Source: Candidatus Lachnoclostridium pullistercoris (lineage in GTDB: Bacteria > Bacillota > Clostridia > Lachnospirales > Lachnospiraceae). Taken from it: a stretch of 64,000 bases of DNA. Shown here piece by piece: positions 44,125 to 51,314 of this stretch; the first letter of the stretch is position 1; every line of letters begins with the position of its first letter. The DNA lies in the NCBI GenBank assembly GCA_019119775.1, contig DWWL01000040.1, positions 1 to 64,000 of the forward strand. Reading direction: 5' to 3'. Under the pieces are notes generated by a model. The model had not been told where the DNA came from, ran no database searches, and saw only the letters and a program-made list of their open reading frames with translations. Made by a program: the position numbers and the translations under genes.

Positions 44125-45186
44125 ATGAAGATTTCTTATCTGAAAGCTGACAATTTCATGCTGTTTGACCATTTGGATATTTCCTGGTCTTCCAACATCA
44201 ACATTATCAGCGGAGAAAACAGTACGGGGAAATCGACCCTGCTGAAATTAATGTATTCCATACTAAAACCAATTTCTCTTCCCAACGCTGCCGCTATGAC
44301 TCAGGAACAGATGGAGACGGCCATAGTAGAAAAAATGCAGGGGAATTTTCGCCCGGATGAGGGAAAAATCGGGAGACTGGTGAGCAGAAAACAGGGGAGC
44401 AACCGGACAGATGTTGAGCTAGGACTGGAAAAAGCCGGAAAGGTGGCGATCGGTTTCGGAAACAGGCAGGAAAAACATGCAGAAATAGCAGCTTCTGTTG
44501 ATAATTTTCAGCGCTTTGATCCGGTCTATATGCCGCCCAAGGAAATGATTTCCTCCACAGAACATTTTCAGTCTCTGTATGAAAATTATCATATAGATTT
44601 TGAGGAAATGTATTACGACCTGACAAAGCTGCTGGACAGACCTCTGAAAAAAGGGGCCAATACCAGTGAACAGAATAAGGTTCTGGCCAGCTTTGAAAAG
44701 ATCATAGATGGAAAAATCATTCAGAAGGATAAAAAATTCTATCTGAAGATGAAGGGCGCCGGAGAGTTTGAGATGGGGCTGGTTTCTGAGGGATACCGGA
44801 AATTAGCCACGATTATATATTTGATCACATCCGGCAGTCTGGACAAAAATTCTGTTTTGTTCTGGGATGAGCCGGAAACGAATATGAATCCCAGGATGAT
44901 CAGGTATATTGTGGAAGCAGCAGCGGAACTGGCCAAAATGGGAGTTCAGGTATTTATTACCACCCATGATTATTTTGTGCAGCAGTGTTTTAACTTGATT
45001 TCCGCGTACCCGAAGATTAATGAAGGAAATCTGGATATCCAGTTTGTGTCTTTGTATCGGAATGAAGAAGGAAAGATCCGATACTCGGCAGCCCATCAGG
45101 TTTCTGAATTGGAGCACAATTCCATTATGGAAGAGTTTGACGCCTTATATTTGAGGGAGCAGAGCATAATCTATGGTGACATTTGA
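44125..45186 (+). CDS. ABC/OLD-like AAA ATPase, first gene of a two-gene module
   Basis: A 353-residue cytosolic P-loop ATPase of the SMC/RecF/OLD-like class. It shows a K-A-D-N-F opening strand, Walker A G-E-N-S-T-G-K-S-T (30-38, Lys36), an ABC-signature-like V-S-E-G-Y-R-K-L (about 217-224), Walker B V-L-F-W-D-E-P-E with Asp248-Glu249, and an H-loop T-T-H-D at His281. The long insert between Walker A and the signature is helical and charged. There is no fused TOPRIM domain, unlike OLD nucleases. It overlaps the next gene by 14 bases. Such ATPases paired with a nuclease-like gene are common in phage-defence systems; the DNA is AT-richer than its neighbours. Function inferred, not proven. Confidence 0.82.
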   Translation: MKISYLKADNFMLFDHLDISWSSNINIISGENSTGKSTLLKLMYSILKPISLPNAAAMTQEQMETAIVEKMQGNFRPDEGKIGRLVSRKQGSNRTDVELGLEKAGKVAIGFGNRQEKHAEIAASVDNFQRFDPVYMPPKEMISSTEHFQSLYENYHIDFEEMYYDLTKLLDRPLKKGANTSEQNKVLASFEKIIDGKIIQKDKKFYLKMKGAGEFEMGLVSEGYRKLATIIYLITSGSLDKNSVLFWDEPETNMNPRMIRYIVEAAAELAKMGVQVFITTHDYFVQQCFNLISAYPKINEGNLDIQFVSLYRNEEGKIRYSAAHQVSELEHNSIMEEFDALYLREQSIIYGDI

Positions 45187-45769
45187 GGAAAGTAATCTGA
45201 AATTTACATTTCCGGACAGCGCCGCGGCAGTAAAGTATGATGATACAAGATTTTACAGGAATTATGTAAATCAGCTGCCCGGCGCGAAAGGGATGGATTT
45301 TGTCAGTTTATGGGAAAACAGCGTGGTTTTTACGGAGGTAAAAAACTGCGAAGGAGAGGAAGCGGATAATCGCTGGCGGATTTATCCGGACAATGAAAAA
45401 CTGACGACAACTGCGTCGAAGAACAACACAGCAGGACGGGACAGTCTGGACATTGAGGTAGCCAGGAAAGCAGCTCTGACGGTTGCAGGTCTTTACGGTG
45501 CATATACAAAGAAAAGCGGATGCGAATCAGCCGCGGAGCTGGAAAATCTCGCGAGGAGCCTGTGGAAGAAAAGAGATATCACGGATCGGTCCCCTCTTCT
45601 GATCATTTTGTTTTTAGAGGGGGATTTTGGCTGTGAGAGCCGGAGCAAAAAAATGGTTATGAGCGCTCTGGAAAATAAGATCAAGAAGAAATTGAGCTGG
45701 CTGGACTGTCAGGTTTCAGTGGTGGATTCTGATACATATCGAAAAGAAATTTTCTCTGTTCAAAAATAG
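45173..45769 (+). CDS. putative PD-(D/E)XK-like nuclease partner of the ATPase
   Basis: A 198-residue protein I do not recognise as a named family. The region around residues 40-60 reads G-M-D-F-V-S-L then V-V-F-T-E-V-K-N, giving Asp42...Glu55-x-Lys57, the D...(D/E)-x-K layout of restriction-endonuclease-like folds, with flanking hydrophobic strands as expected. A later I-I-L-F-L-E-G-D-F strand supports an alpha/beta core. There is no membrane segment. It starts inside the last codons of the ATPase gene (14-base overlap), so the two are translationally coupled. It could be the effector of a defence module; a non-nuclease role for the E-V-K motif is possible. Confidence 0.6.
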   Translation: MVTFEESNLKFTFPDSAAAVKYDDTRFYRNYVNQLPGAKGMDFVSLWENSVVFTEVKNCEGEEADNRWRIYPDNEKLTTTASKNNTAGRDSLDIEVARKAALTVAGLYGAYTKKSGCESAAELENLARSLWKKRDITDRSPLLIILFLEGDFGCESRSKKMVMSALENKIKKKLSWLDCQVSVVDSDTYRKEIFSVQK

Positions 45770-45797
45770 CAATGTCTTTATTTTACCCTCATTTTAC

Positions 45798-45826
45798 TTG
45801 ATATAAATATCACAATATGAGATAAT
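45798..45826 (+). promoter_or_regulatory. promoter of the hydrogenase cluster, with palindrome on the -35
   Basis: TTGATA (45798-45803), 17 bases and GATAAT (45821-45826). TGATATAAATATCA (45799-45812), a 14-bp palindrome, overlaps the -35. It does not match the Rex consensus and is two bases too wide for an FNR-type TTGAT-N4-ATCAA site. Confidence 0.65.
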
Positions 45827-45908
45827 GTTTTCAATCAATTACCGGCATATTGACGAATAAACGCCGGAAAATCTGAGGGGAATTTTTTCATATTCGGAGG
45901 TAAGAATC

Positions 45909-46151
45909 ATGAGAGTAACCATATGTATCGGCAGCGCCTGCCATTTAAAAGGCTCCAGAGACGTGATTTCCCAGATGCAGAAGCTGGTGGCGGAAAACGG
46001 CCTGGGAAACCGGGTGGATTTAAACGGGGCGTTCTGCTCCGGCAACTGCATAAAAGAGGGAGTCTGCGTGACGGTGGACGGAGAACTTTTTTCCGTAAAG
46101 CCGGAGGAGACAAAAGACTTTTTTGAGAGAGAGATCCTTGGGAGGATGTAG
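45909..46151 (+). CDS. thioredoxin-like [2Fe-2S] ferredoxin
   Basis: An 80-residue protein of the thioredoxin-like [2Fe-2S] family (NuoE/HydC C-terminal type). The Cys pattern is C6 with C11 (C-I-G-S-A-C-H), then C43 and C47 (F-C-S-G-N-C-I-K), which binds one [2Fe-2S] cluster. It carries electrons or senses redox state for the hydrogenase proteins encoded next: the following ATG begins 2 bases after its stop. First gene of the cluster. Confidence 0.9.
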   Translation: MRVTICIGSACHLKGSRDVISQMQKLVAENGLGNRVDLNGAFCSGNCIKEGVCVTVDGELFSVKPEETKDFFEREILGRM

Positions 46152-46153
46152 AT

Positions 46154-47884
46154 ATGGGGATCATTGATTTTAAAGCGACAAAGTGCAAGCACTGTTATAA
46201 ATGCGTCCGCTACTGCGATGTAAAGGCGATCATGATCAAAGACGAGCGGGCGGAGATCATGCCGGACAAGTGCATTCTCTGCGGCCACTGCCTGCAGATC
46301 TGCCCCCAGGAGGCCAAGACTTTAAACAGCGATCTGTCCCAGGTCCAGGCCATGATCCGCAGGGGGGAGAAGGTGATCGTGTCCATCGCTCCGTCCTATA
46401 TGGGCCTTCTGCGCTTCCATACCACCGGTCAGGTGAAGACCGCCTTAAAAAAGCTGGGCTTTTTCGATGTGCGTGAGACGTCCGAGGGAGCGGCGGTGGT
46501 GACGCAGGAATACGCCAGGCTGCTGGAGGAAGGGACCATGGAAAACATTATCACCACCTGTTGTCCCAGCGTCAATTCCCTGATTGAGATCTATTATCCC
46601 CAGCTGGTGCCCTGCATGGCCCCGGTGGTGTCGCCCATGGTCGCCCACGGGATGATTATCAAAAAACAGCATCCCGATGCCAAAGTGGTATTTTTAGGCC
46701 CCTGCATCGCCAAAAAGCAGGAGTCGGAGGACGAGCGCCACAGGGGAGTGATCGACGCGGTGCTGAATTTCAACGATATCAGCCGCTGGCTTTCCGATGA
46801 GAATGTGGTGATCGAGGAATGTGAGGACGAGCCGTTTGTGCAGATTGACCCGAAGGTGAACCGGCTGTATCCGGTGACGAACGGAGTGGTAAATTCTGTG
46901 CTGTCCACGGAGAAGCAGACGGACCATTACCGGAAATTTTACGTCCACGGACTGTCCAACTGCATTGACCTGTGCAAATCCATGCTGAGGGGGGAGATCA
47001 AGGGCTGCTTTATTGAGATGAACAGCTGCTCCGGCGGCTGTATCAAGGGCCCGACAGTGAACGACGAGACGATTTCCCGCTTTAAGGTGAAGCTGGATAT
47101 GGAGGAATCAATCTCCAGAGAGCCGGCGGACAGTGAGGAGATCGGAAGAGTGCTGAGTGAGCTCTCCTTTGAAAAACGGTTTGAGGACCGGTCCATCAAC
47201 GATCCCATGCCGACGGAGGAGCAGATCCGTGAGATCCTGCGCATGACGGGAAAGACCAGGCCGGAGGACGAGTTAAACTGCGGCGCCTGCGGCTACCCCA
47301 CCTGCCGGGAAAAAGCCATCGCCGTGTTCCAGAAGAAGGCGGAGCTTAATATGTGCATCCCGTTTATGCACGACAAGGCGGAATCCTTCGCCAACCTGGT
47401 GATGGAGACTTCCCCCAACGTGGTTCTCATTGTGGACGAGGATATGAAGATCCTGGAGTACTCCGCCGTGGGAGAGAAATATTTCGGAAAAACGAGAAAA
47501 GAAGCTCTGGACATGTATCTCTACGAGTTTATTGACCCGACGGATTTCCAGTGGGTATTTGACACCCATCAGAACATCCACGGAAAGAAGGTGACTTACA
47601 CCGAGTACGGAGTCACCATGCTCCAGAACATCGTTTACATAGAGAAGGAAAATGCGGTGCTGGCCACCTTTATCGACATCACGCAGCAGGAGGAGAAGGC
47701 CAGACAGGACTACGAGACGAAGCTGGCCACTGCGGATCTGGCCCAGAAGGTGATCCACAAGCAGATGATGGTGGCTCAGGAGATCGCGGGGCTTTTAGGA
47801 GAGACGACGGCGGAGACGAAGACCACTCTGACCAAGCTGTGCAAGTCCCTGCTGGAAGACGGAAACGAAAGCGAGGTTCGGTAG
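46154..47884 (+). CDS. sensory [FeFe]-hydrogenase with PAS domain (HydS, group C type)
   Basis: A 576-residue protein. An N-terminal 2x[4Fe-4S] ferredoxin domain (C-K-H-C-Y-K-C and C-I-L-C-G-H-C) is followed by an H-cluster domain (about 75-340) with L1 T-T-C-C-P-S, L2 G-P-C-I-A-K-K and L3 N-S-C-S-G-G-C-I-K-G-P, then a C-G-A-C-G-Y-P-T-C Fe-S motif (about 375-385), a PAS domain (about 415-520) and a C-terminal helical segment. Group C hydrogenases of this layout are regarded as H2 or redox sensors and not bulk producers. A PP2C phosphatase gene starts directly at its stop, giving a plausible output. Motif substitutions relative to catalytic HydA are as usual for this group. Confidence 0.92.
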   Translation: MGIIDFKATKCKHCYKCVRYCDVKAIMIKDERAEIMPDKCILCGHCLQICPQEAKTLNSDLSQVQAMIRRGEKVIVSIAPSYMGLLRFHTTGQVKTALKKLGFFDVRETSEGAAVVTQEYARLLEEGTMENIITTCCPSVNSLIEIYYPQLVPCMAPVVSPMVAHGMIIKKQHPDAKVVFLGPCIAKKQESEDERHRGVIDAVLNFNDISRWLSDENVVIEECEDEPFVQIDPKVNRLYPVTNGVVNSVLSTEKQTDHYRKFYVHGLSNCIDLCKSMLRGEIKGCFIEMNSCSGGCIKGPTVNDETISRFKVKLDMEESISREPADSEEIGRVLSELSFEKRFEDRSINDPMPTEEQIREILRMTGKTRPEDELNCGACGYPTCREKAIAVFQKKAELNMCIPFMHDKAESFANLVMETSPNVVLIVDEDMKILEYSAVGEKYFGKTRKEALDMYLYEFIDPTDFQWVFDTHQNIHGKKVTYTEYGVTMLQNIVYIEKENAVLATFIDITQQEEKARQDYETKLATADLAQKVIHKQMMVAQEIAGLLGETTAETKTTLTKLCKSLLEDGNESEVR

Positions 47885-49066
47885 ATGGGAATTACAGTGG
47901 ATGTGGCCTACAAGAGCTTCAATAAATTCGGCGAGGTCCTCTGCGGCGACAAGGTGGAAATGCTGAAGACGGAAGATTCTGACATCCTGATCCTGGCCGA
48001 CGGCATGGGCAGCGGCGTGAAGGCCAACATTCTGGCCACGCTGACGTCAAAAATCCTGGGAACCATGTTTTTAAACGGCGCCACTCTGGAAGAATGCGTG
48101 GAGACGATCGTGGAGACTCTCCCCATCTGCCAGGTGAGAAAAGTGGCCTACTCCACCTTCAGCATTCTCCAGGTATTCCACAGCGGAGAGGCTTATCTGG
48201 TGGAGTTTGACAACCCGGGCTGTATCTTTATCCGGGACGGAAAACTGGTTCCCATACCGGAAAATATCCGGGTGATCAAGGACAAAAAGATCAATGAATT
48301 CCGCTTTCAGGTGAAAAAGGGGGATGCCCTGATCCTGATGAGCGACGGCACCGTCCACGCCGGCGTGGGACAGCTCTTAAATTTCGGCTGGCAGTGGGAG
48401 GACATTGCCGCCTACGCGTTAAAACAGTACGGAAAGACCATCTCCGCCTCCCGCCTGGCCACGGCGATCTGCCAGGCCTGCGACGAGCTCTACATGTACC
48501 GGCCGGGGGATGACACCACGGTGGCTTGCATGCGGATCATCGGCGCGAAGCCGGTCCATCTCATGACCGGTCCGGCTCAGAAGAAGGAGGACGATGAGCG
48601 GATGGTGGCAGACTTCATGGCGGGAGATGAGGGCACCAGGCGGATCGTGTGCGGAGGCACCAGCGCCACTATTGTTTCCCGGGTGCTGGGAAGACCCATG
48701 GACGTTTCCTTAGACTACGTGGACCCGGAGATCCCGCCCATGGCATATATCGAGGGAATCGATCTGGTGACGGAGGGCGTTCTCACCTTAAACCGGGTGG
48801 TGAAGCTGCTGCGCCGCTATGTGGACAAAGATGTGGTGACGGAGAACTTTTTCCTGGAACTGGATGAGAAAAACGGCGCGTCCATGGTGGCGAAGGTGCT
48901 GATTGAGGACTGTACGGAGCTGCACCTGTTTGTGGGAAAGGCCATCAACAGCGCTTACCAGAATCCCAGCCTGCCCTTTGACCTGGGAATCCGCCAGAAC
49001 CTGGTGGACCAGCTGTGCCGCGCAGTGGAGGACATGGGGAAAAAGGTGACTGTCACGTATTATTAA
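47885..49066 (+). CDS. PP2C/SpoIIE-family protein phosphatase of the hydrogenase sensor cluster
   Basis: A 393-residue protein. The N-terminal 220 residues form a SpoIIE/PP2C-type Ser/Thr phosphatase domain with metal-binding motifs A-D-G-M-G-S-G (about 38-44), L-M-S-D-G (about 155) and R-P-G-D-D-T-T. The remaining 170 residues are an extra alpha/beta domain conserved in hydrogenase-linked phosphatases. The ATG abuts the HydS stop (TAG ATG), so translation is coupled. Known co-occurrence of PP2C with group C hydrogenases suggests that H2 or redox sensing is relayed by dephosphorylation of an unidentified target. Confidence 0.9.
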   Translation: MGITVDVAYKSFNKFGEVLCGDKVEMLKTEDSDILILADGMGSGVKANILATLTSKILGTMFLNGATLEECVETIVETLPICQVRKVAYSTFSILQVFHSGEAYLVEFDNPGCIFIRDGKLVPIPENIRVIKDKKINEFRFQVKKGDALILMSDGTVHAGVGQLLNFGWQWEDIAAYALKQYGKTISASRLATAICQACDELYMYRPGDDTTVACMRIIGAKPVHLMTGPAQKKEDDERMVADFMAGDEGTRRIVCGGTSATIVSRVLGRPMDVSLDYVDPEIPPMAYIEGIDLVTEGVLTLNRVVKLLRRYVDKDVVTENFFLELDEKNGASMVAKVLIEDCTELHLFVGKAINSAYQNPSLPFDLGIRQNLVDQLCRAVEDMGKKVTVTYY

Positions 49067-49117
49067 ATTTCCGGCCGTAAGAAACAGGGGAAGGCCGTAT
49101 GTGAGGAGGAAAAAGAA

Positions 49118-50569
49118 ATGGTAACAAACGATGCGACTCTGCTGCGGATCAAGCACGATGTGCTCTGCGAAGTGGCAAAAGGCGCCTGGGAGGGAAAGCT
49201 GGAACAGAAGAAGGAGGAGATCCCCTACACGCTGATCCCCGGCCCCCAGGCCCAGTTCCGCTGCTGCATCTATAAAGAGCGGGAGATCATCCGCCAGAGG
49301 GTGAAGCTGGCTGTGGGCCAGTGCCCCACGGGAAAGGATTCCTACAATGTGGTCCAGGTGATCAACGCGGCCTGTGAGGAATGTCCCATCGCTTCCTACA
49401 TTGTCACGGACAACTGCCGGAAATGTATGGGAAAGGCATGCCAGAATTCCTGCCGCTTCGGGGCCATCAGCATGGGGCAGCACAGGGCCCACATAGATCC
49501 TTCCAAGTGCAAGGAATGCGGCATGTGCGCCAACGCCTGCCCCTACAATGCCATCGCCCATCTGGAGCGGCCCTGCAAGAAGGCGTGTCCCGTGGACGCC
49601 ATCACCTATGATGAGTATGGCATCTGCGTGATCGATGAGAAGAAATGTATCCAGTGCGGCATGTGCATCCACAGCTGCCCCTTCGGCGCCATCGGCTCCA
49701 AGACCTTTATCGTGGATGTGATCAATCTGATCCGCGCCGGAAAACGGGTGGTGGCCATGGTGGCCCCGGCGGTGGAAGGCCAGTTCGGCCCGGACATTAC
49801 CATGGCCAGCTGGAAAACAGCCCTGAAAAAGATTGGTTTCGACGATATGATCGAGGTGGCTTTAGGCGGAGATATGACGGCGGCTGCCGAGGCTGAAGAG
49901 TGGGCAGAGGCTTACAGGGAAGGGAAAAAGATGACCACTTCCTGCTGTCCGGCCTTCGTCAACATGATCCGCCAGCACTTCCCCACTCTGCTGGAAAATA
50001 TGTCAACCACCGTATCCCCCATGTGCGCCGTGTCCAGGATGCTTAAGGCGGAGGACCCGGATGTGGTGACTGTGTTTATCGGCCCCTGCATCGCCAAAAA
50101 GAGCGAGGCTCTGGATCTGAGCATCCAGGGAAATGCGGACTACGCCCTGACCATGGAGGAGGCCCGCGCCATGATGCGGGCCAGAGGCGTGGAGCTGGAG
50201 CCTGAGCCCAACAGCCTGCAGGACGGGTCGGTCTTCGGCAAGCGGTTCGGCAACGGAGGCGGAGTGACGGCGGCCGTGCTGGAGTGCTTAAAGGAGAGCG
50301 GGGAGAACGCGGACATCAATGTGATGAAGTGCAACGGCGCGGCAGAGTGCAAGAAGGCCCTGCTCCTTCTGCGGGCAGGAAAACTGCCGGCTGATTTTGT
50401 GGAGGGAATGGCCTGCGTGGGCGGCTGTGTGGGCGGCCCCAGCCGCCACAAGAGCGAGCAGGAGGCGAAGAAAGCCAGGGATCAGCTCATCGGCCAGGCC
50501 GATGACAGAAAGGTCCATGAAAATCTGGAGCGTTATCCCATGGATCAGTTTTCCATGCACCGCAACTAA
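49118..50569 (+). CDS. group B [FeFe]-hydrogenase
   Basis: A 483-residue iron-sulfur hydrogenase. It has a Cys-rich N-terminal half with several [4Fe-4S] motifs (C-x2-C-x3-C-x3-C at about 100-115, C-K-E-C-G-M-C, C-I-Q-C-G-M-C). The H-cluster domain from about residue 205 has L1 T-S-C-C-P-A-F, L2 G-P-C-I-A-K-K-S-E and L3 E-G-M-A-C-V-G-G-C-V-G-G-P, all needed Cys present. The arrangement matches monomeric group B enzymes, which lie beside group C sensors in many Clostridia. It may evolve or take up H2 with ferredoxin. GAGGAGG precedes the ATG. Maturases (HydEFG) are not in the window. Confidence 0.92.
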   Translation: MVTNDATLLRIKHDVLCEVAKGAWEGKLEQKKEEIPYTLIPGPQAQFRCCIYKEREIIRQRVKLAVGQCPTGKDSYNVVQVINAACEECPIASYIVTDNCRKCMGKACQNSCRFGAISMGQHRAHIDPSKCKECGMCANACPYNAIAHLERPCKKACPVDAITYDEYGICVIDEKKCIQCGMCIHSCPFGAIGSKTFIVDVINLIRAGKRVVAMVAPAVEGQFGPDITMASWKTALKKIGFDDMIEVALGGDMTAAAEAEEWAEAYREGKKMTTSCCPAFVNMIRQHFPTLLENMSTTVSPMCAVSRMLKAEDPDVVTVFIGPCIAKKSEALDLSIQGNADYALTMEEARAMMRARGVELEPEPNSLQDGSVFGKRFGNGGGVTAAVLECLKESGENADINVMKCNGAAECKKALLLLRAGKLPADFVEGMACVGGCVGGPSRHKSEQEAKKARDQLIGQADDRKVHENLERYPMDQFSMHRN

Positions 50570-50621
50570 GGCCGAAGCGTCCGGATCAGATCCTGAGCCT
50601 GGAATTTGGGAAATTTTACCC

Positions 50622-50650
50622 GTGACTTTTCTTTGGCTCTGTAGTATAAT
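50622..50650 (+). promoter_or_regulatory. promoter of the PepSY gene
   Basis: GTGACT (50622-50627), 17 bases and perfect TATAAT (50645-50650), about 28 bases before the ATG. Confidence 0.65.
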
Positions 50651-50678
50651 AAAGGGACTACAGAGGTGGGAGAAGACA

Positions 50679-51182
50679 ATGAACAGGTTATGGAGAATGA
50701 CAGCCGCTCTGTTTGCGGCGATATGGATAGGAGTGCCGGCCCCCGCATTTGGCGCGGAAACCGGTACGGAGACGGCAGTGACAAAGGAGACGGCGCGGGA
50801 GACGGCGGACAGCCTGGTTCCGGAGGACAGTGAGTTTCAGTACGCGGAGCAGTGCGGAGACGCGTTTGAGGTGCTCTACTACAGCGACGCGGACAAGGCA
50901 TATTATTCTGTGCGGGTGTCCATATTCACAGGAGAAGTGTCTTCTGTGTCCACGGTGCTGGTGGACAGCCGGGGCAGCCGGGAGGCGGTCCTGACGGAAG
51001 CGCAGGCGACTGAGATCGCCTCAGAGGACGCCGGCGAGGTAAATGTGGATTCCGTAGCTTTAGATACGGTGGCAGGACGGAAAAAATACGAAGTGCAGTG
51101 CAGCGGCGACGGTTTTGAGGTCAGCTACCAGATCAATGCGGAGAGCGGCCGGATCCTGAAAAAAACAGTTCAGTATTTGTAA
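50679..51182 (+). CDS. exported PepSY-domain protein
   Basis: A 167-residue exported protein. The signal peptide (Arg-containing start, hydrophobic core, A-x-A cleavage near residue 24) is followed by a Thr/Glu-rich linker and two PepSY-like units (about 60-95 and 105-167), with Y-Y-S-V-R-V-S-x-x-T-G-E-V and Y-Q-I-N-A-E-S-G-R-I-L. No lipobox. PepSY proteins often inhibit peptidases or bind at the cell surface. AGGTGGGAG precedes the ATG at 50679. It has its own promoter and terminator, so it is independent of the hydrogenase cluster. Confidence 0.8.
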   Translation: MNRLWRMTAALFAAIWIGVPAPAFGAETGTETAVTKETARETADSLVPEDSEFQYAEQCGDAFEVLYYSDADKAYYSVRVSIFTGEVSSVSTVLVDSRGSREAVLTEAQATEIASEDAGEVNVDSVALDTVAGRKKYEVQCSGDGFEVSYQINAESGRILKKTVQYL

Positions 51183-51193
51183 ACGGCAGCAGA

Positions 51194-51229
51194 AAGCCCC
51201 TGTTTCGGTTGAGAAGCAGGGGCGTTTTT
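51194..51229 (+). terminator. terminator of the PepSY gene
   Basis: GCCCCTG pairs with CAGGGGC around a 14-base loop, followed by G then TTTTT. Confidence 0.85.
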
Positions 51230-51314
51230 ATATAACAGGAAACTTGTGTTCCACAACAGAAAACCGCGGGAGCAGATATTTCCGGCGGAGCCGCCGGGCA
51301 CGGGAAAGCGGGGG

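Noticed and set aside
45798-45815. FNR/CRP-type site before the hydrogenase cluster
   Set aside because: The half-sites TTGAT and ATCAC are separated by six bases and not four.
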